Counted from the first letter of the stretch, positions 52,788 to 61,600 are shown. The stretch is 64,000 nucleotides of DNA from Kitasatospora sp. MMS16-BH015 (GCF_002943525.1 NZ_CP025394.1:4216001-4280000); one strand, 5' to 3'. Notes: generated by a model not told the origin, from the letters alone. Made by a program: numbers and translations.

Positions 52788-53933
52788 ATGAGTGCCAAGG
52801 ACTACGTGGAGAAGGACTACTACAAGGTCCTGGGTGTGCCGAAGGACGCCACCACCGCCGAGATCAAGAAGACGTACCGGAAGCTGGCCCGCGAGTTCCA
52901 CCCGGACGCCAACAAGGGTGACGCCAAGGCGGAGGACCGCTTCAAGGACATCTCCGAGGCGTACGACGTGCTCTCGGACGACAAGCGCCGCAAGGAGTAC
53001 GACGAGGCCCGCAGCCTGTTCGGCTCCGGGGGCTTCCGCTCCGGCGGGCCCGGCGGCGGCGCCTCCTTCGACTTCGGCGACCTCTTCTCCGGCTCCGCCC
53101 AGGGCGGCAGCGGCGGTATCGGCGACGTGTTCGGCGGCCTGTTCAACCGCGGCGGCCGACAGGCCCAGCCGCGCCGGGGCGCGGACGTGGAGACCGAGGT
53201 CACCCTCTCCTTCGAGGAGGCCGTGGACGGCGCCACCGTGCCGCTGCGGATGACCAGCCAGGCCCCCTGCAAGGTCTGCGCCGGCACCGGCGCCAAGGCC
53301 GGCACCACCCCCCGGGTCTGCCCCACCTGCGTGGGCGCGGGCACCGTGAGCCGGGGCCAGGGCGCCTTCGCGCTCTCCGAGCCCTGCCGCGACTGCAAGG
53401 GCCGCGGCATGCTGGTCGACGACCCGTGCACCGAGTGCCACGGCAGCGGCCGGGCCTCCTCGGCCCGCACCATGCAGGTCCGCATCCCGGCCGGCGTCCA
53501 GGCCGACCAGCGCATCCGGCTCAAGGGCAAGGGCGCCCAGGGCGAGCGCGGCGGGCAGCCGGGCGACCTCTACGTCACCGTGCACGTCGACCCCCACCCG
53601 GTCTTCGGCCGCAAGGGCGACAACCTGACGGTCACCGTGCCGGTGTCCTTCCCCGAAGCCGCTCTGGGCGGCACCATCGAGGTGCCCACCCTGGCCGGCC
53701 CGTCGGTCAAGCTCCGCCTCCCGGCGGGCAGCGCCAACGGACTCACCCTCCGCGCCCGGGGCAAGGGCGCCACCCGCAAGGACGGCACCCGCGGCGACCT
53801 GCTGGTCACCGTGGAGGTCGCGGTCCCGAAGAGCGTCGAGGGCGACGCCCTGACGGCCCTGGAGCAGTATCGCGAGGCCACCGCCTCGGACGACCCACGA
53901 GCCGACCTCTTCCGGGCGGCGGAGGGAGCGTGA
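52788..53933 (+). CDS. dnaJ: Co-chaperone DnaJ (Hsp40)
   Basis: Stimulates DnaK ATPase and delivers clients. The 381-aa protein has a J domain with the HPD motif (EFHPDAN), a Gly/Phe-rich region (GSGGFRSGGPGGG), four zinc repeats of the CxxCxGxG type (CKVCAGTG, CPTCVGAG, CRDCKGRG, CTECHGSG) and a C-terminal peptide-binding domain. ATG 52788 is preferred; GTG 52779 is too close to GGGAGG. It lacks the long insertion of the second actinobacterial DnaJ. hspR starts 4 nt after its stop. Confidence 0.97.
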   Translation: MSAKDYVEKDYYKVLGVPKDATTAEIKKTYRKLAREFHPDANKGDAKAEDRFKDISEAYDVLSDDKRRKEYDEARSLFGSGGFRSGGPGGGASFDFGDLFSGSAQGGSGGIGDVFGGLFNRGGRQAQPRRGADVETEVTLSFEEAVDGATVPLRMTSQAPCKVCAGTGAKAGTTPRVCPTCVGAGTVSRGQGAFALSEPCRDCKGRGMLVDDPCTECHGSGRASSARTMQVRIPAGVQADQRIRLKGKGAQGERGGQPGDLYVTVHVDPHPVFGRKGDNLTVTVPVSFPEAALGGTIEVPTLAGPSVKLRLPAGSANGLTLRARGKGATRKDGTRGDLLVTVEVAVPKSVEGDALTALEQYREATASDDPRADLFRAAEGA

Positions 53934-53937
53934 CCAG

Positions 53938-54456
53938 ATGATGCGTGATCCCATGAACAGCCAGGAACCGATCGGTCCGGGCCCCGGCCTCGGCGAGGGC
54001 CTGCCCGGCGGCACCCGCCGCGCCTCGGCGCCCCGGGTCACCTACCAGCTCACCGAAGAGACGCCCGTCTACGTCATCTCGGTGGCCGCCGAGCTCTCCG
54101 GCCTGCACCCCCAGACCCTCCGCCAGTACGACCGCCTCGGCCTGGTCTGCCCCGACCGCACGGCCGGCCGCGGCCGCCGCTACTCGGCCCGCGACATCCA
54201 GCAGCTGCGGGAGGTCCAGCGCCTCTCCCAGGACGAGGGCATCAACCTGGCCGGCATCAAGCGCATCATCGAGCTCGAGAACCAGGTGGCCGCCCTCCAG
54301 TCCCGGATCACCGAACTGGCCGCCACCCTCGACGCCACCGCCAGCTCCCTCCAGCAGCGCGAGGCCGCCGTCCACGCCTCCTACCGCCGCGACCTCGTCC
54401 CCTACCAGTCCGTCCAGCAGTCCAGCGCCCTGGTCGTCTGGCGGCCGAAGCGCTGA
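53938..54456 (+). CDS. hspR: Heat-shock repressor HspR (MerR family)
   Basis: A 172-aa MerR-type repressor: a 45-residue low-complexity lead, then the HTH (YVISVAAELSGLHPQTLRQYDRLGLVCPDRT, RRYSARDIQQLREVQRLS) and a coiled coil (ELENQVAALQSRITELAATLDA). Represses the dnaK operon and clpB through HAIR sites, both visible in this window (50219-50239 and 62794-62814). ATG 53938 follows GGAGGGAG. Last gene of the operon. Confidence 0.96.
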   Translation: MMRDPMNSQEPIGPGPGLGEGLPGGTRRASAPRVTYQLTEETPVYVISVAAELSGLHPQTLRQYDRLGLVCPDRTAGRGRRYSARDIQQLREVQRLSQDEGINLAGIKRIIELENQVAALQSRITELAATLDATASSLQQREAAVHASYRRDLVPYQSVQQSSALVVWRPKR

Positions 54457-54472
54457 GCGGTGCGTCGCCCAT

Positions 54473-54508
54473 GCCGCCGATACCCTTCGAACAGGGGGTG
54501 TCGGCGGC
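54473..54508 (+). terminator. Terminator of the dnaK operon
   Basis: GCCGCCGATACCC (54473-54485) pairs with 54496-54508 over 13 bp with one G-U pair and a 10-nt loop, 17 nt past the hspR stop. Confidence 0.75.
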
Positions 54509-54653
54509 TCGGCTTTGGGTGAGAGAGTGCGACCCAGTCGTGATGACTGCGGCAAATTCAATACTCACGGTCGCCCATCGGCAGTGCCCCCATATGATCC
54601 CCGTTGGGCGCACAACACCCGTCCATCCGATCAGCCGACGGCAAGGAGCCCAG

Positions 54654-55667
54654 ATGACTGAGACGGACGAGCCCGGGCTCACCACCGGCGGTTTGGGAGT
54701 TCTCTCCACCGAGGCCAGGGAGCTCTACCGATCGGTCATGAGAGCCCACGGTCGGCTCCGTCCGGCGGACACCGACGAGGCCGTGCGCGGCTGCCTGCAC
54801 GAGCTGACGGATATCGGCCTGCTCGTGCCGGACACCGACAATCCCGACGTGCTGGTCGCCATAGATCCGGAGCAGCTGTCCGTCCGTCTCAGCACCACCT
54901 GGCAGCGCAAGGCGCTGGACCTGCTCAACCGGGCCGTGTCGCTGCCCGCCGAGCTCCAGGAGCTCGCCGAGTCCTTCCGGGTGCCGGAGCAGACCGGGGG
55001 CACGATCGAGTATGTCCGAGGCAAAGTGCTGATCAACCAGCGTCTCGGCCAGCTGGTCAGCAGTTGCATGGAGGAAATGCTGGCCGCCCAACCCGGCGGG
55101 CCGCGTCCCCCTGAGGCACTGGCCGGCGTGATCGACCGGGATCTCGAAATGCTGCGCCGCGGCGCCGACATCCGGACGATCTACCACCCGAGCACCCGGT
55201 ACCACCCGCCGACCCGGGACTACGTTGCCGCGATAGCCGAACACGGCGGTCAAGTACGGACACTCGACGAGCCCTACACGCGACTTATCGTGATCGACCG
55301 TCGAACTGCCGTGATTCCGGTGGCCGAGGATCTAAACTTGGCCGCGTTCATTCACGATCAGGCCGTCATAAGCTACCTTGTGGAAGAGGTATTCGAGCGG
55401 AACTGGAGTCGGGGGTTGGACTTTGACGGAACACGGACAGTTCCGCCACAAGTCGTTTCCCGCCTGCGTCAGACGATCATCGATCTCCTGCTGAAGGGGA
55501 TCAACCACCGCGTTATCGCCCGACGCCTGGGCATCAGTGAGCGCACCTTGGCCCGCCATATCGCTGAGATGCGCGAGGAGTACCACGTGGAGTCGCTCTT
55601 CCAGCTGGGCTACGTCCTGGCCAGGACCAACCCCGAAGTCGTCGAGTCGACCGAAGCCTTCGGGTGA
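54654..55667 (+). CDS. LuxR-type regulator of the TrmB-like family
   Basis: A 337-aa regulator. The N-terminal part (LSTEARELYRSVMRAHGRL, CLHELTDIGLLVPD) is a degenerate winged helix, the middle domain has GADIRTIYHPST and EPYTRLIVIDRRTAVIPVAED, and the end is a LuxR-type HTH (LLLKGINHRVIARRLGISERTLARHIAEMREEY) followed by ESLFQLGYVLA. The three genes at 56.9-59.9 kb are clear paralogues. ATG 54654 with AAGGAG. It is convergent with a small secreted peptide gene. Its base composition is a little less GC-rich than the neighbours. Confidence 0.85.
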   Translation: MTETDEPGLTTGGLGVLSTEARELYRSVMRAHGRLRPADTDEAVRGCLHELTDIGLLVPDTDNPDVLVAIDPEQLSVRLSTTWQRKALDLLNRAVSLPAELQELAESFRVPEQTGGTIEYVRGKVLINQRLGQLVSSCMEEMLAAQPGGPRPPEALAGVIDRDLEMLRRGADIRTIYHPSTRYHPPTRDYVAAIAEHGGQVRTLDEPYTRLIVIDRRTAVIPVAEDLNLAAFIHDQAVISYLVEEVFERNWSRGLDFDGTRTVPPQVVSRLRQTIIDLLLKGINHRVIARRLGISERTLARHIAEMREEYHVESLFQLGYVLARTNPEVVESTEAFG

Positions 55668-55722
55668 CATCGTTCGCCCGGACGCCCCGTTCGCCCGGGT
55701 GGGAGCAGCAGGAACAGGCGGC

Positions 55723-55914
55723 TCAGGTCCAGGCCGAGTCCAGCGGGGACACCGTGGGCAGGGCCTTCGCCATCGACTGATCGGCCGAGACGACCGTCGT
55801 GGCTCGCGTCCAGGCGCTGTCTGCAGCGTGTGCCAGATTGCTGCTGGTCAACATCGCTGCACCCAGGGCAAGTGGCACGGCGACGAAGCGAACAAAACGG
55901 CGCATGCGAGACAT
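55723..55914 (-). CDS. Small secreted peptide with DSAWT at both ends
   Basis: A 63-aa product with a clean signal peptide: basic MSRMRRFVRF, hydrophobic VAVPLALGAAML, and an AHA-A cleavage site near residue 30. The predicted mature peptide has about 33 residues, begins ADSAWT and ends LDSAWT, so the pentapeptide DSAWT brackets it. ATG 55914 has GAGGAAGGA 10 nt upstream. It is convergent with the LuxR-type gene at 54654. Similar in size and C-terminal D-x-x-W-x ending to the peptide at 41180-41380. No known family recognised; a signal peptide or modified peptide precursor is the best guess. Confidence 0.65.
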   Translation of the reverse strand: MSRMRRFVRFVAVPLALGAAMLTSSNLAHAADSAWTRATTVVSADQSMAKALPTVSPLDSAWT

Positions 55915-56288
55915 TGCGACCAAATCCTTCCTCGGGGTTATGCCTCACCAAAAAATGAAGCCTCGAACATTAGCTCAGATCATGCCTCACAGACAGGGTC
56001 ACTGTCACTGCGTCCGCTTTCTGCAAGGTGCGTCATCTCGCTGCCAGGCAGCCAGATGCCACCATGTGTCAGTGGACGTACCGGCTCCGGCCGTTGGACG
56101 ATCAGCAGGTCTCACCGGGAACAACCCGCCGTCTCCCCGGTGCTGATGCGGTCCCCCGTCAGTCAGCGACAGCTCGCCCGAGGAACACCACCGAACCGGC
56201 ACAGCACGGTGCCGGCCGAGCGGATCTCCCGGCCCGCTCCACCGGCAGCGGCTGTCCGCTCCCCCGTCCTTCCTCCCCCGGAGTCGAC
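55915..56288. other. Intergenic region upstream of the peptide and deoxyribosyltransferase-like genes
   Basis: A 374-nt divergent region with no further supported gene. The part near the peptide gene (55930-55995) is unusually AT-rich for this window and contains repeated GCCTC elements; ATGCCTCAC occurs at 55940-55948 and again at 55982-55990, 42 bp apart. These may be regulator sites for the peptide gene. Confidence 0.5.
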
Positions 56289-56909
56289 ATGAGTGAGCCC
56301 TACCTGCGCGATCGTGCTGCCCAGACCCCCGAGGGTCGGCGCGCTCGGGTGTTCCTGGCCGCACCGCTCATGCGGCTGACCGGCCCGGCCGACAGCGTGG
56401 TGACGCTGGCCAGCCGGACTCGGCTGACCACGCTGCGGTCCACGCTGCTGCGCAGCGGTGCCGCCGTGTACAGCGCGCACCACAGCGATGCCTGGACGGT
56501 GGCCGGGCGGGCGCCCGAGCCGCGGGTGCCCTCGGACTTCCGGGCGCTGCAGAGTGCCGACCTGGTCTTCGCGTACGTCGGCGCCCCGCTCTCGGCCGGC
56601 GTGAGCCTGGAGCTCGGCTGGGCCTCGGCGCTGCGCAAGCCGATCGTGCTGCTGGTGGACGAGGCGATCACGCACAACCCGCTGATCGCCACCATCGAGC
56701 AGGTCGCCCCAGTGCTGCCGCTGGTCTTCGACGACACCTGGTCGCAGGAGGCCCTGCACCACACCGTCGAGACCGCCCTCGACTGGGCCGGCATGGCGCT
56801 CTCCCTCCGCGAAGGCTTCTGGACCGCCCCCGGCGAGCAGTTCCCGCTGCCGCGCCAGGAGGCCGGCTCCTCCTTCGGCTACTGGGCCCCCGGCGTCGCC
56901 ACCGGCTGA
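56289..56909 (+). CDS. Nucleoside 2-deoxyribosyltransferase-like protein
   Basis: A 206-aa protein of the NDT/Rossmann-like fold: RVFLAAPLM at the first strand, LRSTLLRSGAAVYSAH, an SADLVFAYVGAPLSAGVSLELGWASALRKPIVLLVDE block with the Glu expected for the family, and a C-terminal helix. Family enzymes exchange or hydrolyse deoxynucleoside bases, and relatives act in nucleotide-based signalling or defence. The substrate is unknown here. ATG 56289 follows GGAG. It is convergent with the tandem LuxR genes, separated by a terminator. Confidence 0.7.
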   Translation: MSEPYLRDRAAQTPEGRRARVFLAAPLMRLTGPADSVVTLASRTRLTTLRSTLLRSGAAVYSAHHSDAWTVAGRAPEPRVPSDFRALQSADLVFAYVGAPLSAGVSLELGWASALRKPIVLLVDEAITHNPLIATIEQVAPVLPLVFDDTWSQEALHHTVETALDWAGMALSLREGFWTAPGEQFPLPRQEAGSSFGYWAPGVATG

Positions 56910-56927
56910 CCCAGCCGCTCCACACTT

Positions 56928-56960
56928 CCGTTCGCCCCGTACCCCCGGCGGGGCGAACGG
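56928..56960. terminator. Bidirectional terminator
   Basis: CCGTTCGCCCCG (56928-56939) pairs perfectly with 56949-56960 around a 9-nt loop, then TTCCCC, between convergent genes. Confidence 0.78.
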
Positions 56961-56971
56961 TTCCCCGGGGG

Positions 56972-57946
56972 TCAGCGCGGCTCTCCGCCGCGCTGACCCC
57001 TCATCAGCCATCCAAGCTGATAGAGCGTATCGGCGTCGTAAAGCTCCCTCAGCCGGGCGATGTGCCCCGCCACCGTCCGCTCGCTGAGCCCCAGCCGGTT
57101 CGCCACCGCCCGCTGCGTCAGCCCCTGCGCCAACAGCCGCCCGACCTGCTCGTGCACCGGTGTCCCGTCCCCCGGTTCGGCCAGCGTCTCCCACCACACC
57201 GGCTCCGCCCGCGCCCAGTCCCGCTCGAAGACCCCCACCAGGAAGTCCACCACCGCCGGGTCCTCGACGAAGGCCGCGCTGCTGTTGTCCGCCGCCGCCG
57301 GAATCACCGCCACCCGCCGGTCGAAGATCAGCACCCGGGTGAACGGCTCGCTGAGCACTCGGATCCGGTACCCCCACTCGCTCACCGTGGCCGCGTACTC
57401 CACCGTGGCCGGATCCGCCTTCACCTCCGCCCGGTAGATCGTGCGCGCGACCCCGCCGCGATCGAGGAACCCGCGGATCCGGTCCCGCATCTCCGCGAGG
57501 TGGGCGGCGGGCCTGGTCTGCTCCGCCTGTGCGGACATCGCCTCGTACCGGAGCTCGGTCTCCAACTGGGTGAGCCGGTGCCGGATCTCCTCCGGGTCCT
57601 CGATGTGGGAGACCGCGCCGATGTGGCCCGTCCGCCGCTCCGCCAGGTCGTAGTGGTGCACCAACTCCGCCAGCAGCGCCGGTGTCTCCTCCGCCCGGGC
57701 TAGCAGCCGCATCCCGGCCGACCGCAGCTCGGTGCCGATCTTCTCTCCGATCGCACGCGGGTTCACCGCCGACAGCGACTCGTCCGGCCGGTAGTGGACC
57801 AGCAGTCCGATCTCCATCAGGCGCAGCGCTGCAGGCATGTCCTCGGCCGTCACGTCCCGCAGCAGCACCCGCCCGCCCTTCTCCAGCACCGCCAGGTAGA
57901 GCGCCCGCTCGGCCTCGTCGGGCAGCAGCCCGTCCACGTCACTCAC
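56972..57946 (-). CDS. Tandem LuxR-type regulator 3 (TrmB-like family)
   Basis: A 324-aa protein, last of three overlapping paralogues. The middle domain reads GVARTIYRAEVKAD and EPFTRVLIFDRRVAVIPAAADNSSAAF; the C-terminal HTH is LLAQGLTQRAVANRLGLSERTVAGHIARLRELYD, then TLYQLGWLMRG. The GTG start lies inside the end of the upstream gene, with an 8-nt overlap, so translation is coupled. A sensor-type regulator; ligand unknown. Confidence 0.85.
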   Translation of the reverse strand: MSDVDGLLPDEAERALYLAVLEKGGRVLLRDVTAEDMPAALRLMEIGLLVHYRPDESLSAVNPRAIGEKIGTELRSAGMRLLARAEETPALLAELVHHYDLAERRTGHIGAVSHIEDPEEIRHRLTQLETELRYEAMSAQAEQTRPAAHLAEMRDRIRGFLDRGGVARTIYRAEVKADPATVEYAATVSEWGYRIRVLSEPFTRVLIFDRRVAVIPAAADNSSAAFVEDPAVVDFLVGVFERDWARAEPVWWETLAEPGDGTPVHEQVGRLLAQGLTQRAVANRLGLSERTVAGHIARLRELYDADTLYQLGWLMRGQRGGEPR

Positions 57947-58895
57947 CGCGCATCAACCAGCCCAACTGGAACAGCGTCTGTGCATCGTGCAGCTCCCGCA
58001 GCCGGGCGATGTGCCCAGCCACCGTCCGCTCGCTGAGGCCGAGTCGGCTCGCCACCGCCCGCTGCGTCAGCCCCTGTGCCAGCAGCCGCCCGACGTGCTC
58101 GTGAGCCGGGGTGACCGCGGGGTCGTCCACGCCGTGTGGGCGACCGGGCTCGGCCCGCTCCCAGTCGCGCTGGAAGACCGAGACCAGGAAGGTGACCACC
58201 ACAGGGTCCTCGATGAAGGCCGCACTGCTGTTCTCGGGGGCTGCCGGAACGACCGCGACCCGACGATCGAAGATCATCAGCCGTGAGAAGGGCTCGCGGA
58301 GGACGCGGAGCTTCATGCCCCAACCGGTCACGGTGGCGACGTACTCGGCCGTGGCGGGGTCGACCCTGGCTTCTCGCCCGTAGAGCACGTGCATGGCGCA
58401 GCCGCGCTCCAGAACGTCGCGGGCACGGTCGGCTGCCGCGTCCATGTGCTGCGGCGGTCGGTGCCCCGGTTGAGCGGCGAGGATCTCCTCCCGGCACTCG
58501 GCCTCGATCTGGATGATCCGGTGCCGGATCTCCTCGAAGTCGCTGATGTGCCGGACCTCGCCGAGGTGGTCGGTGGGGCGTGGCGCACGGTCGTAGGCCT
58601 CGGCGAACTCCGTCAACAGGGTGGGCACTTCCTCGGCCCGGGTGAACAGCCTGGTCCCGGTGGAGCGGAGTTCGGCGGCGATCCGCTCGCCGACCGCCCG
58701 GGGGTTCACCGCCGAGAGGGAGGCGTCGGCGAGGTTGTGGACGAGTAGTCCCAGTTCGATCAGTCGCAACACGACGGCCGCGTCCGCACCGGCCACCGCG
58801 TGGAACGGCACCCGGCCACCCTCGTTCAGGATGTCTGCGTAGACCGCGAGTTCGGCCTCGGTGGTCGCCACCGCGAGCAGGTCCGCCTCACTCAC
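57939..58895 (-). CDS. Tandem LuxR-type regulator 2 (TrmB-like family)
   Basis: A 318-aa paralogue of its two neighbours with the same layout: N-terminal degenerate winged helix (ELAVYADILNEGGRVPF), middle domain (EPFSRLMIFDRRVAVVPAAPENSSAAF) and LuxR HTH (GLTQRAVASRLGLSERTVAGHIARLRELHD) ending TLFQLGWLMRGE. GTG start, overlapping the upstream gene by 8 nt (GTGAGTGA). The nearly identical HTH helices suggest the three proteins bind related sites. Confidence 0.85.
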   Translation of the reverse strand: MSEADLLAVATTEAELAVYADILNEGGRVPFHAVAGADAAVVLRLIELGLLVHNLADASLSAVNPRAVGERIAAELRSTGTRLFTRAEEVPTLLTEFAEAYDRAPRPTDHLGEVRHISDFEEIRHRIIQIEAECREEILAAQPGHRPPQHMDAAADRARDVLERGCAMHVLYGREARVDPATAEYVATVTGWGMKLRVLREPFSRLMIFDRRVAVVPAAPENSSAAFIEDPVVVTFLVSVFQRDWERAEPGRPHGVDDPAVTPAHEHVGRLLAQGLTQRAVASRLGLSERTVAGHIARLRELHDAQTLFQLGWLMRGE

Positions 58896-59895
58896 CGCGC
58901 ATCGCCCACCCCAGTTGGAACAGCGTCTGCGCCCCGTGCCGGTCGCGCAGCCGGGCGATGTGGGCCGCCACCGTCCGCTCGCTCAGGCCGAGGCGGGTGG
59001 CGACGGCGCGTTGGGTGAGGCCTTGGGCGAGGAGGCGGCCGATCTGGGTGTGGGTGCGCTGCTGGGGGTCGGGGAGCTCGCCCCAGCGGACGGCTTCGGC
59101 GCGGGCCCAGGTCCGTTCGAAGGCGCGGACCAGGAAGGCCAGGGTGGCCGGCTCCGCCACGAAGGCGGCCCGGGAGTGATCTTCGGCAGCCGAGATCACG
59201 GCGATCGAGCGGTCGATGACGATCATCCGCTCCAGCGGTTCGTCCAGTACCCGGATGCCGGCGCCGTGCGCCGAGACGGCGGCCGCGTAGGAGACGGTCT
59301 CCGGCTGGTCGAGCACCACTGGTTGGTAGAGAGTGCGCAGACTCCCGCCACGCCGCACGAAGGCGAGGTCCTGCTGGAGGGCCAGTTCGATCGTCCCGAC
59401 CAGACGGGGCCCCGGCTGGACGGTGATCAGCTCCGACTTGCTCTCGGAGACCAGTTGGGCGATCCGCTGCCGGATCTCCTCCCGCCCCTCCACGTAACTC
59501 GTCTGCTGCCCCGGTTCGAGCACCCACGGCTTGGCCTCGTACGCGCGGGTGAGCGCACCCAACTCGGTAGGCAGCTCGTCGGAACGGAGCAACAACCGGG
59601 TGGCTTCCCGGCGCAGGTCGGCGCTGAGCCGCACGCCCACCTCACGAGGGCTGACCGCCACGTACGAGCGGTCCAGCGGATTGGAGATCAGCAGCCCCAC
59701 CGCGAGCAACTGGTCGATCGACTCCCGGTCGGCCTCCGCCGTCTCGTCCCGGGCGATTCGGCCCCCCTCCGCCAGCACGGCGAGGTAGAACGCGCGGGCC
59801 GCTTCGTCGGGGACGCTCGGGGCCGGGCGGAGTTGACGGTCCGCTTCCACTGCTTCGAGCACCCCCTTTCGGTTTCCCGTACGACTCCCGAGCAT
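58888..59895 (-). CDS. Tandem LuxR-type regulator 1 (TrmB-like family)
   Basis: A 335-aa protein, first of the three-gene tandem. Layout as in its paralogues; the middle domain has EPLERMIVIDRSIAVISAAEDHSRAAF and the HTH is GLTQRAVATRLGLSERTVAAHIARLRDRHG, ending TLFQLGWAMRGE. I list the ATG at 59895; GTG codons at 59862 or 59850 are also possible since AAAGGGG lies just ahead of them. It is the most diverged of the three in the N-terminal half. Confidence 0.82.
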   Translation of the reverse strand: MLGSRTGNRKGVLEAVEADRQLRPAPSVPDEAARAFYLAVLAEGGRIARDETAEADRESIDQLLAVGLLISNPLDRSYVAVSPREVGVRLSADLRREATRLLLRSDELPTELGALTRAYEAKPWVLEPGQQTSYVEGREEIRQRIAQLVSESKSELITVQPGPRLVGTIELALQQDLAFVRRGGSLRTLYQPVVLDQPETVSYAAAVSAHGAGIRVLDEPLERMIVIDRSIAVISAAEDHSRAAFVAEPATLAFLVRAFERTWARAEAVRWGELPDPQQRTHTQIGRLLAQGLTQRAVATRLGLSERTVAAHIARLRDRHGAQTLFQLGWAMRGE

Positions 59896-60419
59896 GATCT
59901 CAAGGATTCGCCGCCCGGGATGTCGCGCCGGCCCCCGGCCTGCGACGGATCCCCCGGGACCCGGCCTCGCGGGGAGCGGGTCGGGGCCCGGGGAACCGTC
60001 GGTGCTACGCCGGGCGGGTGGTCCTCGGGGAGGTGGAGCAGCGGCACCTCACCGACTCCGGAACGGGGGCCGTCACCACACATGGCGTCCTGTCCGGGGG
60101 CTCCCCTCCCCCGTGGTGGTCGGTGCCGACGCACCGACCTCCCCCACAGCGAGGAGCCGACCACCCGCCGCCGGGCTGTGCTGCCCGGGCGACTCGGCGT
60201 GATCCCACCTTCACAGCGCGGCGCGGTGCGAAACAAGGGTCGCCCAGGTGCAGGTTCCCGCAGTTGCACGAACATGCAGCGCATTTCCCCCCACCCCGGC
60301 GCGATCACGGCTCCGAGCTGGCAGTTCGCCGACTGGAGGGTCGGTTTCCGGGTTTCCGGAATGCGGAATCCGGCAGGGAAAGCACGGGGGCGGAATTCCG
60401 TTTCCCGCCCGAGGAGGGC
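59896..60419. other. Gap between tandem LuxR genes and TDT transporter gene
   Basis: A 524-nt region. It must contain the promoter of the tandem LuxR operon. Frames crossing it on either strand have no signal peptide, ribosome site or family match that I can support. The part at 60230-60420 is less GC-rich, with several short TTTCCGG/CCGGAAT repeats near 60350-60375. Confidence 0.4.
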
Positions 60420-61538
60420 TCAGCGCAGCAGTCGCCCGTCGGCCACCGCCGCCACCGTGCGGACGGAGGCGACGCCCCAGGCGAGGACCAGGAGCACCCA
60501 GAGCCCCACCGCCAGACCGCCGATCGGGCCGAAGCCGGTGTGGCGGGCCAGGCCGGCCGCGCCGGTCACCATGGTGCCCACCGGGAAGGTGAAGGCCCAC
60601 CAGGTCATCGCGAAGGGCATCTCGGCGCGCCAGGCCCGCAGGTTGGCGACGGCGGCCACCGCCAGCCAGAGCAGGGCGAAGCCCATCACCACGACGCCGT
60701 ACAGGACGGCGAGGTGCAGCACGGTGGTGGCCAGGTCGGGGGCGGCCAGCTTGGCGGCGTCGGCGAGCTGGTTGACGGCGGTGGTGGACTGGCCCAGCGG
60801 GCCGAGCACCAGGAAGAGCGAAGGGGTCAGCACCAGGCTGGGCAGCTTGCTGTGCACCAGGCCGGTGAAGACGATCGGCAGCATCACCAGGGTGCCGATC
60901 AGGCCGGCGCCGAGCAGGGCGAGGCAGGCGTAGAACATCCCGGCCCGGGCGGCGCCCTCCGGGAGGTGGGGCACCAGGGCGGGGCCGAGGGCGCCGGCCA
61001 CCACCGGGGCGACGGCGGGCAGGGCCCAGGTGGGGTTGGCCTCCAGGGCGGAGAGCCGGTGCCGGGTGAGCATCAGGAAGGGGATGCCGGCGGCCACCAC
61101 CACGGCGTAGACGGTGCCGACGGTCCAGAGCACGGCGTCGATCGCGACGGCGGCCGAGCTGCCGATCAACGGGGCACCGACGGCCAGCGTGCCGTAGCCC
61201 ACAGCCAGCAGGGCCATCGGCGGACAGCCGTAGAACACGGCGGTGGCGGGGTTGTCGAGCAGCATGGCGCGGGCCGACTCGCGGTGTCGGAGGAAGTGCA
61301 CGGCCCGGCCGGCCACCAGGGTGAGCAGCATGGCCAGCGAGAGCGCCCACACCAGCTGGGCGAAGCCGATCAGCCCCGGCAGGTGCAGCGGCAGCGCGGC
61401 CGCGCCGTTGGCGGTGATCGCGGTGCCCATCACGGCGGCGTACCAGTTGGGGCCGAGCTGCCCGAGGTCGAGCCGGAAGCCGGTGAGGGTGGCGCCGGGG
61501 GTGCCGGCGGTGGTGCTGGGTGCGGTGACGGTGGCCAT
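60420..61538 (-). CDS. TDT-family transporter (TehA/SLAC1-like anion channel)
   Basis: A 372-aa membrane protein with about ten helices. It fits the tellurite-resistance/dicarboxylate transporter (SLAC1/TehA/Ssu1) family: LGPNWYAAVMGTAITANG in helix 1, HRESARAMLLDNPATAVFYGCPPMA, and MPFAMTWWAFTFPVGTMVTGA, the pore region with the gating Phe. Possible substrates are sulfite, malate or other small anions. ATG 61538. It diverges from a LysR gene across a short palindrome, which suggests regulation by that LysR protein. Confidence 0.85.
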   Translation of the reverse strand: MATVTAPSTTAGTPGATLTGFRLDLGQLGPNWYAAVMGTAITANGAAALPLHLPGLIGFAQLVWALSLAMLLTLVAGRAVHFLRHRESARAMLLDNPATAVFYGCPPMALLAVGYGTLAVGAPLIGSSAAVAIDAVLWTVGTVYAVVVAAGIPFLMLTRHRLSALEANPTWALPAVAPVVAGALGPALVPHLPEGAARAGMFYACLALLGAGLIGTLVMLPIVFTGLVHSKLPSLVLTPSLFLVLGPLGQSTTAVNQLADAAKLAAPDLATTVLHLAVLYGVVVMGFALLWLAVAAVANLRAWRAEMPFAMTWWAFTFPVGTMVTGAAGLARHTGFGPIGGLAVGLWVLLVLAWGVASVRTVAAVADGRLLR

Positions 61539-61584
61539 GTCTCCACCCTGCGCCGCGCGCACCGCGCCCGGTAGCGCGCTCGGA

Positions 61585-61600
61585 GCTATGGAGACATAGC
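61585..61600. promoter_or_regulatory. Palindrome GCTATG-N4-CATAGC, candidate LysR site
   Basis: Perfect 6-bp arms (61585-61590 and 61595-61600) around GAGA, in the 70-nt divergent region between the TDT transporter and LysR genes. The right arm overlaps the LysR gene's -10 box, so autorepression is plausible. Confidence 0.6.

Noticed and set aside
60274-60420. Short rightward frame starting ATG at 60274 (begins MQRISPHPG)
   Set aside because: No ribosome site, no signal peptide and no family match; it runs into antisense of the TDT transporter gene.
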